DNA of 5,243 nt from an uncultured Myxococcales bacterium. GTDB taxonomy: Bacteria > Myxococcota_A > UBA9042. Positions 1-5,243 of this stretch are shown one piece after another (positions within the stretch are counted from its first letter, which is position 1; every line of letters starts with the position of its first letter). The translations under genes were made by a program, and so were the position numbers. The notes under the pieces were generated by a model, which had not been told where the DNA came from, did not search any database, and saw nothing but the letters and a program-made list of their open reading frames with translations. The DNA lies in the NCBI GenBank assembly GCA_937915965.1, contig CALGHC010000357.1, positions 1 to 5,243 of the forward strand, read 5' to 3'.

Positions 1-743
1 CACACAGCGCCATCCCAGCGCACGATCAGGCCGGCCTCGCCCACCGCGAAGACCTGGCCGTCGATGCCCCAGACCTTGAAAAGCGACGTCGCGCCGCGGC
101 TGTTCTGGGCTGGGTCGAGGGGTACTTTTGTGAACGTCGCGCCGTCGGTCTTCAGCACAACGGGGTCACCCTTGCCGACCGTGCCGCCGACCACCCACAT
201 CTCGTCGGCGGTCTCCCCCCAGATGCCCCACAGGTCCTCGTTGGTGCCGCTGTCGAGGCTGTGCCATGCGCTGCCATCGTAGTGAACGGCCGCGCCACCC
301 ACGCCCACCGCGTAGACGTCGTCGGGGCCAAATCCATGGGCCCAGACCAGCAGCGAGACGCCGTTCGGCAGGTCCATGGGCTGCCAGTCGCTGCCATCGT
401 AGTGGTACACCTCGCCCTTGTCGGGCCTGCCGCCGACGACAAAGACGTCGCTGGGTCCGCTGCCCCACACGCCCGAGAGCGCGCCGGTCGCGGCCGTGTC
501 GAAGGCCGGCTTCCACACCCCGACGCGCGTGCCAGTCGGCTCGTCGGTGCCGCACGCGACGATCAGCAGGGCCGTCGCCGCGAGGAGGATCCCGGTGAGA
601 CCTACGCGTCCCCGGTTAGCCGTCGCGTGTCCACCGCCGTCGGCTTGACTGCCACGCCGAGCGTGTCCGTCGCGCCGCGCGTATCCGCCACGCCGCGGGT
701 GTCCGCCATGTCCGGGCAGGGCGCCATCATCGTTGCCAAGCAC
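1..743 (-). CDS. Beta-propeller-repeat lipoprotein, C-terminal part beyond the left edge
   Basis: This reading frame gives 247 residues with no stop and runs off the left edge. A hydrophobic segment at about residues 49-63 ends in L-I-V-A-C, a good lipobox with Cys64 as the lipidated residue, so export and outer-membrane or surface anchoring are expected. From about residue 92 there are four propeller-type repeats starting near 92, 133, 171 and 224. Each has V-W-G, then D-V-[FYW]-x-V-G, then H-Y-D-G-S-x-W or a variant. Such Kelch/BNR-like repeats are common in myxobacterial surface proteins; the ligand is unknown. The GTG at 743 was chosen because GGAG at 750-753 sits 6 nt upstream and there is no later in-frame ATG, GTG or TTG before the signal segment. 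This start is odd: it leaves a polar, Gly/Arg/His-rich stretch of nearly 50 residues before the hydrophobic core, where a lipoprotein normally has only a short charged n-region. That stretch also has poorer third-position G+C than an overlapping frame. The true start may differ, or a frameshift may lie near 600-616. The lipoprotein and repeat assignment is firm; the start is not. Confidence 0.8.
   Translation of the reverse strand, partial: MLGNDDGALPGHGGHPRRGGYARRDGHARRGSQADGGGHATANRGRVGLTGILLAATALLIVACGTDEPTGTRVGVWKPAFDTAATGALSGVWGSGPSDVFVVGGRPDKGEVYHYDGSDWQPMDLPNGVSLLVWAHGFGPDDVYAVGVGGAAVHYDGSAWHSLDSGTNEDLWGIWGETADEMWVVGGTVGKGDPVVLKTDGATFTKVPLDPAQNSRGATSLFKVWGIDGQVFAVGEAGLIVRWDGAV
269..404 (-). 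repeat. Near-identical coding repeat inside the lipoprotein gene
   Basis: The 16-base string CGCTGCCATCGTAGTG (plus strand) occurs at 269-284 and again at 389-404, exactly 120 bp apart. It encodes the H-Y-D-G-S part of two successive propeller repeats, so the phase is preserved at 40 residues. Identical DNA, including synonymous positions, suggests recent duplication or gene conversion between blades. Confidence 0.7.
617..706 (-). repeat. 18-bp tandem repeat, about five units, decaying
   Basis: Read on the minus strand, units start at 706, 688, 670, 652 and 634. The consensus is GCGGACACGCGCGGCGTG. The first three units are close copies, the fourth is strongly diverged, and the fifth keeps the GTGGACACGCG half. 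In the frame of the ATG at 709 each unit encodes a hexapeptide of the form [AT]-D-T-[RL]-G-[VA]. That frame has third positions almost all G or C but stops at 602-604. In the lipoprotein frame the same DNA reads G-G-H/Y-x-R-R. The array lies directly upstream of the lipoprotein signal segment. Confidence 0.7.
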
Positions 744-827
744 GTGTAACTCCGAGACCAGCGAAATGCCGCCAAATTCGCAACGGACTGTGCCGCAAGC
801 CGCTGTCCGGCGGCAAGGCAGACAAAG
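744..827. other. Gap between the radical SAM gene and the lipoprotein gene
   Basis: 84 bp between two genes on the same strand. On the minus strand GCCGC and GCGGC, separated by 6 nt, could form a five-base-pair stem near 800-815, but no T-run follows. I do not call a terminator, so read-through from the upstream gene remains possible. Confidence 0.5.
750..753 (-). promoter_or_regulatory. Ribosome binding site for the lipoprotein GTG start
   Basis: GGAG on the minus strand, 6 nt before the GTG at 743. It is the main argument for that start, because the encoded N-terminus is otherwise unusual for a lipoprotein. Confidence 0.4.
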
Positions 828-3692
828 CTACAGGTCCGATACCGAAGCACTTTGAGCCATTTCGGTAGGCAGCAACGCCAACCGTTCGATGTCGCGCGGT
901 TCGACCGGCGCCACCTCATCGACGTCGGCGAGCGCCGCTGCGACGATCTCGTGCGGCCGCGCCGAGGCGCGGTCGCTCATCTCCTGGACCAGTCGCACCC
1001 GGCCCTCGTCGTCGAGCCACATCGCCCGGACGTTGGCGCGCATATCGACGCGCTTCGCCTTGCCCTTGCGGACCACCCTGCCGAGCCACGACCCTGCGGC
1101 CATGAAGTGCCACAGGGCCTGTTCGACGCGGACGCGGTCGAGGGGCGTCGCTCCCTCGCCCGGGTTGAGCTCGATCGCGTACCAGGCTTCGCCGATGGCA
1201 TCGGCGAGGCTGTCCTGACGGGAGATCTCGTCGACCCCGAGGAAGCGCAGGCCAGGCGTGCTCGCTGCCTGCAAGCGGGCCAGCAGGGCGGTGGCGTCGA
1301 GGTGCTCGACCAGGTCGATGTCCATCAGCTCGCCCAGCGACGACGCCCCCAGGGGCAGGGCCGGCGCGAAGGCCACCACCGGCTTGGGGTGGAAACCGTC
1401 GGAGTAGCGCAGCTTGACGCCGGCGCGGCGAAGGAAACGCGGCAGACCGCGGACGAGATCGAGGTGCGAGGTCAGCGCCTCGGCGCCTTGCTTGGTAAAC
1501 CGAAGCCGGTAGCGGAAGACCGGGCCGGCGTAGGGGATGCGCGGCAGCGCTTTGCTCTTGCCGCCGCGCGGCCCGCGGCGTCTCGGCGGAATCAGCGACG
1601 GTCGGGCGACGACACCGGACGTCTTGGGCTCGGGCTCGGGCGCAGGCGCGGCCTCGGCGTCGGCCTCCGAATCGGAACCGGCCGTCGCGGTCGGGCGCAA
1701 CGCGCCGAGCTGATCGAGGAACGCCGTGCGTTCCTCTCGCATCCCCACGAGATCACAGGCGACACCGCAGTTGTAGCAGACCAGCTTGCGCTTGTCGGCC
1801 AGCGCGTCGGCGACGTTGGTGTGGTGCACCTGCATGCCCACCGGCTTGCCGCACGGTGGGCTGAGCCGGCCCTTGAGGGCGCGGCGCCACTCGCGCAGCA
1901 AGAAGCCGTCCTCGAGGCCGACGTCGATGTGATCCCACGGCAGGCGCACGTCCTCGCGGATCCGACCGAGGTACCGCTCGGTGTCGACGTCACTTGAGGC
2001 GAGCACGTCGAGCCAGGTGGGCCAGGCGAGGTGCTCGGTCCAGCCGTCGAAGCGTGCCCCGGCCCGCCAGGCAGCCTCGATGATGTCGGCGACCCGGCGG
2101 TCTCCCCGGCCGAGGATGCCCTCGAGGAACGAACCGCGCACGTCGTGGCGGCGCAGGTCGAGGCGGTTGGCGTAGCACAGGCGGCCGAGAATCTGCTGCT
2201 TGGCCTCAATCTCCTCGGGCGAGTCCATGCGCGCCCACTGGAACGGCGTATGCGGTTTGGGCACGTGACTCGAGACGCTGACGGTGACCTGGGCGTCGCG
2301 CTTGTGCTGGCGGCCCAGCTCGCGCATCTCGAGCGCGGTCTCGACGATGGCGACGACGTCCTCGTCTTCCTCGGTCGGCAGGCCGATCATAAAATACGTC
2401 TTTACCTTGCGCCAGTTGCGCGAAAACACGCGGTGGGCAGTGGTGCGCAGGTCCTCGGCCGAGATGTTCTTGTTGACGACATCGCGCATCCGTTGGCTGC
2501 CCGCCTCGGGGGCGAAGGTCAGGGAGTTGGCGCGGATCGTCTCGATCTCGGCCAACAGCTCGTCGGCGAGCCCATACGCGCGCAGGCTCGCCACCGACAT
2601 CGACGTATTGCGCGGCGCGAGCGCCGCGTTGGTCTGTTTGATCAGCGGCGAGACAGCCGAGTAGTCCGCCGTCGACAGGGTCGTCAGCGAGACCTCGTCG
2701 TAGCCGGCCTTGTCGACGGCCCGCGCGACCGTCTCGACCACCGCGGTCGGCGAGCGCTCCCGCACCGGCCGGTAGATCATGCCGGCCTGGCAGAAGCGAC
2801 ACCCCTCGGTGCAGCCGCGGGCGATCTCGATGCTCATCCGGTCGAAGATCGCTGCAGCGGCGGCCACTGGAGCGTCATCGGGGAAGGGGTAGGCGTCGAT
2901 GTCCTTGACGATGTGGCGAATGACTCGCTCGGGCACGCGCAGCTCGTCGGGGTCCTGGCGTCCGGTCACCACCTCGAAGCCGCCGTCGTCGATGATCCCG
3001 GTCGTATACAGATCTGGGCAGTAGATGCCGCCGAGGGCGGCGAGCCGGATCAACAGCTCGCGCCGACTCACGCCCTCGCTGCGGCCGTCGCGAACGCATG
3101 CGAGCAGGCGGGGCAGGGTCTCTTCGCCGTCGCCGATGACAAACGCGTCGATGAAGGGCGCGAGCGGCTCGGGGTGGGTGGCGCACGGACCACCGGCGAT
3201 GACCAGCGGTGCGGCTTCGGTGCGGTCGGCGTTGCGGATCGGGATACCGCCCAGGCGCAGCATCTCGAGGATGTTGGTCGTCGTCAGCTCGAACTGCAGC
3301 GAGAAGCCGACGACGTCGAAGTCGGCCAGCGGTCGCCAGTTCTCGAGCGAGACCAGCGGCAGGCCCTCGGCGCGCAGCTGGTCTCCGAGGTCCGGCCAGG
3401 GCGCGAAACACCGCTCGCCCAGCGCCCAGTCGATGTCGTTGACCAGGCCATAGAGGATCTTGGTGCCCAGGTGGCTCATGCCGATGTCGTAGACGTCCGG
3501 AAAGCACAGCGCGTAGTGCATCGCGACGCTATCCCACGGCTTCACGCGGCTCTGGAACTCGCCGCCTGTGTACCGTGCTGGCTTCGCCATCCGGTGCAAA
3601 AAAGCCCGGTAGGGATGCCCACTGAGATGTCCGCCACGCGGCCGCGTCGGCGTGGTTGCAGGCGTTGGCGTGTGCTTGGGCGCGTCGCGCAT
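828..3692 (-). CDS. TIGR03960-type radical SAM protein fused to a C-terminal DUF2344 (TIGR03936) domain
   Basis: A complete protein of 954 residues if it starts at the ATG at 3692. Residues about 1-25 are a Thr/Pro-rich tail. Residues about 30-200 form the B12-binding-like N-domain typical of the family, with F-P-D-V-Y-D-I-G-M-S-H-L-G, A-P-W-P-D and G-D-G-E-E; a classical cobalamin D-x-H-x-x-G motif is not seen. The radical SAM core follows, with Cys294-x3-Cys298-x2-Cys301 (C-T-E-G-C-R-F-C) as the three ligands of a 4Fe-4S cluster, then F-A-P-E-A-G-S and Y-F-M-I-G-L-P-T-E. A C-Y-N-C-G-V-A-C motif (Cys639, 642, 646) could bind a metal. An acidic Ala/Pro/Glu-rich linker (about 672-716) leads to the DUF2344 domain (about 721-954), recognised by F-R-Y-R-L-R-F-T-K-Q-G and Y-S-D-G-F-H-P-K-P. 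Many bacteria carry this protein, but its substrate and reaction are not established. In other genomes it often lies near ribonuclease G and ribosomal genes; none is visible here. The ATG start is preferred to an in-frame TTG at 3764 because a GAGG lies 8 nt upstream. The added 24 residues are not family-like and would overlap a possible promoter. Confidence 0.93.
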   Translation of the reverse strand: MRDAPKHTPTPATTPTRPRGGHLSGHPYRAFLHRMAKPARYTGGEFQSRVKPWDSVAMHYALCFPDVYDIGMSHLGTKILYGLVNDIDWALGERCFAPWPDLGDQLRAEGLPLVSLENWRPLADFDVVGFSLQFELTTTNILEMLRLGGIPIRNADRTEAAPLVIAGGPCATHPEPLAPFIDAFVIGDGEETLPRLLACVRDGRSEGVSRRELLIRLAALGGIYCPDLYTTGIIDDGGFEVVTGRQDPDELRVPERVIRHIVKDIDAYPFPDDAPVAAAAAIFDRMSIEIARGCTEGCRFCQAGMIYRPVRERSPTAVVETVARAVDKAGYDEVSLTTLSTADYSAVSPLIKQTNAALAPRNTSMSVASLRAYGLADELLAEIETIRANSLTFAPEAGSQRMRDVVNKNISAEDLRTTAHRVFSRNWRKVKTYFMIGLPTEEDEDVVAIVETALEMRELGRQHKRDAQVTVSVSSHVPKPHTPFQWARMDSPEEIEAKQQILGRLCYANRLDLRRHDVRGSFLEGILGRGDRRVADIIEAAWRAGARFDGWTEHLAWPTWLDVLASSDVDTERYLGRIREDVRLPWDHIDVGLEDGFLLREWRRALKGRLSPPCGKPVGMQVHHTNVADALADKRKLVCYNCGVACDLVGMREERTAFLDQLGALRPTATAGSDSEADAEAAPAPEPEPKTSGVVARPSLIPPRRRGPRGGKSKALPRIPYAGPVFRYRLRFTKQGAEALTSHLDLVRGLPRFLRRAGVKLRYSDGFHPKPVVAFAPALPLGASSLGELMDIDLVEHLDATALLARLQAASTPGLRFLGVDEISRQDSLADAIGEAWYAIELNPGEGATPLDRVRVEQALWHFMAAGSWLGRVVRKGKAKRVDMRANVRAMWLDDEGRVRLVQEMSDRASARPHEIVAAALADVDEVAPVEPRDIERLALLPTEMAQSASVSDL

Positions 3693-3700
3693 GTCGTCTG

Positions 3701-3704
3701 CCTC
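3701..3704 (-). promoter_or_regulatory. Ribosome binding site deciding the radical SAM start
   Basis: GAGG on the minus strand, 8 nt before the ATG at 3692. The alternative in-frame TTG at 3764 has no comparable purine-rich site upstream. Confidence 0.55.
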
Positions 3705-3752
3705 GGCCTTGTCTCGACCCGCCGCAAGATATCGGCATCGGCTCGGGGCCGG

Positions 3753-3780
3753 AGGGTAGGGCAAGCAGGGAGCGGGTCAA
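3753..3780 (-). promoter_or_regulatory. Possible sigma-70-type promoter for the radical SAM gene
   Basis: On the minus strand, TTGACC (3780-3775) matches five of six -35 consensus bases. It is followed after 16 bp by TACCCT (3758-3753), a poor -10 element with the T, A and final T kept. Transcription from here would give a leader of about 55 nt before the ATG at 3692. The -10 match is weak, so this is only a candidate. Confidence 0.22.
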
Positions 3781-3840
3781 GGGTGGGCGCCGCAAGGCCA
3801 CGAAGCCGCTGGCACCTGTCGGCCTACGGACTGTCGGCTC

Positions 3841-3861
3841 CTGGCTGCTGGCTGCTGGCTG
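3841..3861. repeat. Heptanucleotide tandem repeat (CTGGCTG) x 3
   Basis: Three perfect, contiguous 7-bp units lie in the divergent intergenic region. Just upstream, CTGTCGGC occurs twice, at 3816-3823 and 3831-3838, 15 bp apart. The array lies about 20 bp from a second heptad-type array of unrelated sequence. Confidence 0.8.
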
Positions 3862-3880
3862 CGGTCTACCCACACCTGGG

Positions 3881-3954
3881 ACTTCAAGGTACAAACCGCG
3901 GGACTTCAAGGTACAAACTTCAAGGTACAAACCGCCGGTCTTCGCGGTACAAAC
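3881..3954. repeat. Intergenic 22/14-bp direct repeat array built of heptads
   Basis: The unit is ACTTCAAGGTACAAAC followed by CGCSGG, 22 bp in all. Copies begin at 3881 (22 bp), 3903 (only 14 bp, running straight into the next), 3917 (22 bp, one mismatch to the first) and 3939 (16 bp, with GC for AA and T for A at the first base). It can be written as seven-base blocks ACTTCAA and GGTACAA, interrupted by ACCGCGG or ACCGCCG plus one base. The array is A/T-richer than its surroundings and ends about 37 bp before the transporter ATG. It could be a set of protein binding sites in the shared control region or a non-coding heptameric repeat of the kind found between genes in several phyla. There are no spacers of CRISPR type. 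Confidence 0.85.
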
Positions 3955-3991
3955 AACGCCCACCGCTACCTCGACATTGGACGCCGCCGCC

Positions 3992-5243
3992 ATGCCGTCT
4001 CCCTCTTCGCCGCGCTCCTTCTGGAAGGCACTGGGCCCAGGGCTGCTCTTTGCCGGGGCCGCCGTCGGCGTCTCGCACCTGGTTCAGTCGACCCGCGCTG
4101 GTGCGGTCTATGGCTTCGGCCTCCTGGCCCTGGTCCTGGTCGCCAACCTCGCGAAGTACCCGGCGTTCCGTTTCGGTCCCCACTACGCCGCGGCGACCGG
4201 ACGGTCCCTGCTCGACGGCTACCGTCGCCAGGGTCGCTGGGCGCTGTGCGTCTACGCCGCGCTGACGGTCGCGACGATGTTCACCGTGCTCGCCGCCGTG
4301 ACCGTGGTGACCGCCGGTCTCGCCAAGGCGGCCCTCGGCGTCCCGCTGCCGATCCTGGCGATCGCCGCCCTGATCCTGGCCGTCTGTGCGGGTCTGCTCG
4401 CCGTCGGCCGCTATCGTTGGCTCGATCGCGTCATCAAGGTCGTCGTCGTCGTGTTGACCTTGTCGACCCTCGCCGCCACCGCGCTGGTGTTGCCGCGCGT
4501 CGACTGGTCGGCCGCTCGCCTCTGGCCGGCCGGCGCGTCGATCGACCGTGCCACCATCCTCTTCGCCGCCGCCTTGGTCGGGTGGATGCCCTCGGCCATC
4601 GACATCTCGGTGTGGCACTCGCTGTGGACGCTGGCGCGTGCCGACGACGCCGGCCACCGGCCTTCGCTGCGCGAGGCTCTGCTGGACTTCGACATCGGCT
4701 ACGCCGCCACCGTCCTGATCGCGATCTGTTTCCTCACGCTGGGCGCTGGCGTCCTGTACGGCTCGGGGATCCCGCTCGCCGACGGCGCCGCCGGCTTCGC
4801 CGCCCAGGTCATCTCGCTGTACACCACGACGCTGGGCGACTGGAGCGCCGTGCTGATCGGTCTGGCGGCCTTCGCGGTGATGTTCTCGACCACCCTGACT
4901 GTCCTCGACGGCTTCCCGCGTGCCCTGTCGGTGCTGGTCGTGCGCTGGCACAGCGACGAGGCAGATGGCGGCGACCCGCCGAACGAGCGCCGCCGCGCCT
5001 ATTGGATCTCGATGGCGGTCGTCGCGGTTGGCGCGATGATCGTGCTGTGGCAGCTCGTCGGCTCGCTCAAGGCGATGGTCGACCTCGCGACGACGCTGTC
5101 GTTCCTCACAGCGCCGATCCTCGCCTGGCTCAATCACCGCGCCGTGATCGGCAGGGAGGTCCCGGAGGCCGCCCGCCCGGGAGCCGGGATGCGCACAATG
5201 AGCGTCGCCGGCATCGCCACCCTCAGCGTCTTCGCCCTCGCCT
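3992..5243 (+). CDS. Divergent Nramp-fold metal-ion transporter, 3' end beyond the right edge
   Basis: 417 residues are visible with no stop, close to the usual Nramp length (a little over 400), so only a short C-terminal piece is missing. Hydrophobic segments fall at about residues 13-33, 42-58, 84-110, 119-138, 147-168, 189-210, 235-255, 283-305, 338-357, 361-380 and from 403 on, matching the eleven-helix Nramp plan. The start K-A-L-G-P-G-L-L-F-A-G-A-A fits helix 1 of the family. Where canonical MntH/Nramp has D-P-G-N in helix 1, this protein has G-V-S-H-L-V-Q-S-T-R-A-G (residues 26-37). In helix 6 the usual M-P-H is M199-P-S-A-I-D204. It therefore keeps the helix 6 Met-Pro but lacks the helix 1 Asp and Asn and the helix 6 His. 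I recall such S-H-L-V-Q-S-T-R-A-G proteins as a separate Nramp-annotated subgroup. The substrate cannot be assumed to be manganese or iron, and no gene symbol is given. Only a weak GGA lies upstream of the ATG; an in-frame TTG at 3977 is a less likely start. The gene is transcribed away from the radical SAM gene. Confidence 0.85.
   Translation, partial: MPSPSSPRSFWKALGPGLLFAGAAVGVSHLVQSTRAGAVYGFGLLALVLVANLAKYPAFRFGPHYAAATGRSLLDGYRRQGRWALCVYAALTVATMFTVLAAVTVVTAGLAKAALGVPLPILAIAALILAVCAGLLAVGRYRWLDRVIKVVVVVLTLSTLAATALVLPRVDWSAARLWPAGASIDRATILFAAALVGWMPSAIDISVWHSLWTLARADDAGHRPSLREALLDFDIGYAATVLIAICFLTLGAGVLYGSGIPLADGAAGFAAQVISLYTTTLGDWSAVLIGLAAFAVMFSTTLTVLDGFPRALSVLVVRWHSDEADGGDPPNERRRAYWISMAVVAVGAMIVLWQLVGSLKAMVDLATTLSFLTAPILAWLNHRAVIGREVPEAARPGAGMRTMSVAGIATLSVFALA

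Larger units (their letters stand above)
3693..3991. other. Divergent intergenic region
   Basis: These 299 bp separate the minus-strand radical SAM gene from the plus-strand transporter gene. It holds the candidate minus-strand promoter, the CTGGCTG triplication and the 22/14-bp array. Open frames crossing it on either strand show the repeats as spurious peptide repeats and match no protein I recognise. I see no convincing plus-strand promoter, although the TACAAA blocks of the array are the most A/T-rich stretches upstream of the transporter. Confidence 0.7.

Noticed and set aside
166..555. Minus-strand open frame of 129 codons (and another at 152-442) overlapping the lipoprotein
   Set aside because: Out-of-frame shadows. 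The third frame shows the lipobox and regular W-G…D-V…V-G…Y-D-G repeats, and the shadows are Arg/Gly-rich without pattern.
796..816. Rho-independent terminator after the radical SAM gene
   Set aside because: Only a five-base-pair stem is possible and no T-run follows it on the minus strand.
852..1997. Plus-strand open frame of 381 codons
   Set aside because: It lies entirely antisense to the DUF2344 and linker part of the radical SAM gene, with no family motif.
3881..3954. CRISPR array
   Set aside because: The copies are 14-22 bp and directly abut, with no unique spacers of about 30 bp and no cas genes.
3529..3993. Minus-strand open frame with G-L-Y-L-E-V peptide repeats
   Set aside because: The peptide repeats are only the translation of the intergenic heptad array. 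The frame overlaps the radical SAM start out of frame and lacks other coding signs.
2031..4265. Long plus-strand open frame of 744 codons
   Set aside because: It is antisense to the radical SAM gene, crosses the repeat-bearing intergenic region and enters the transporter gene in another frame. Its composition (Arg, Gly, Val, Asp-rich with no recognisable domain) is that of a high-GC shadow frame, while the opposite strand carries clear family motifs.
3920..5137. Minus-strand open frame of 405 codons
   Set aside because: It is antisense to the transporter. It is highly polar, rich in Arg, Asp, Gln and Gly, with no domain motifs, and the plus strand encodes a recognisable eleven-helix protein.

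Overview
The window is high-GC bacterial DNA (roughly two thirds or more G+C by eye) with three protein genes. Two lie on the minus strand on the left and one runs on the plus strand on the right. The window probably comes from a myxobacterium-like organism (Myxococcota/Deltaproteobacteria). This is an inference from the G+C content, from the lipoprotein built of 'W-G-x-x-x-x-D-V-x-A-V-G … H-Y-D-G-x-x-W' propeller repeats, and from the long fused radical SAM protein. There is no rRNA, tRNA, CRISPR array or recognisable mobile element.

Layout. (1) Positions 1-743, minus strand: the N-terminal part of a repeat lipoprotein, cut by the left edge. Its start region lies over an 18-bp tandem repeat, and two reading frames compete there. 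(2) Positions 744-827: a short gap. (3) Positions 828-3692, minus strand: a complete fused protein with a B12-binding-like domain, a radical SAM core, a CxxCxxxC cluster and a DUF2344 domain (TIGR03960/TIGR03936 type). Its biochemical role is unknown. (4) Positions 3693-3991: a 299-bp divergent intergenic region with two unrelated short repeat arrays of seven-base periodicity. (5) Positions 3992 to the right edge, plus strand: an Nramp-fold membrane transporter of a divergent subgroup that lacks the usual metal-binding signature residues. It is nearly complete at 417 residues.

The two minus-strand genes could be co-transcribed, because they are 84 bp apart with no convincing terminator between them. 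Nothing in their sequences shows that they work together. The transporter is divergently transcribed and shares only the intergenic region. The points most worth a second look are the transporter's altered signature motifs, the intergenic heptad arrays, and the frame conflict at the lipoprotein start.
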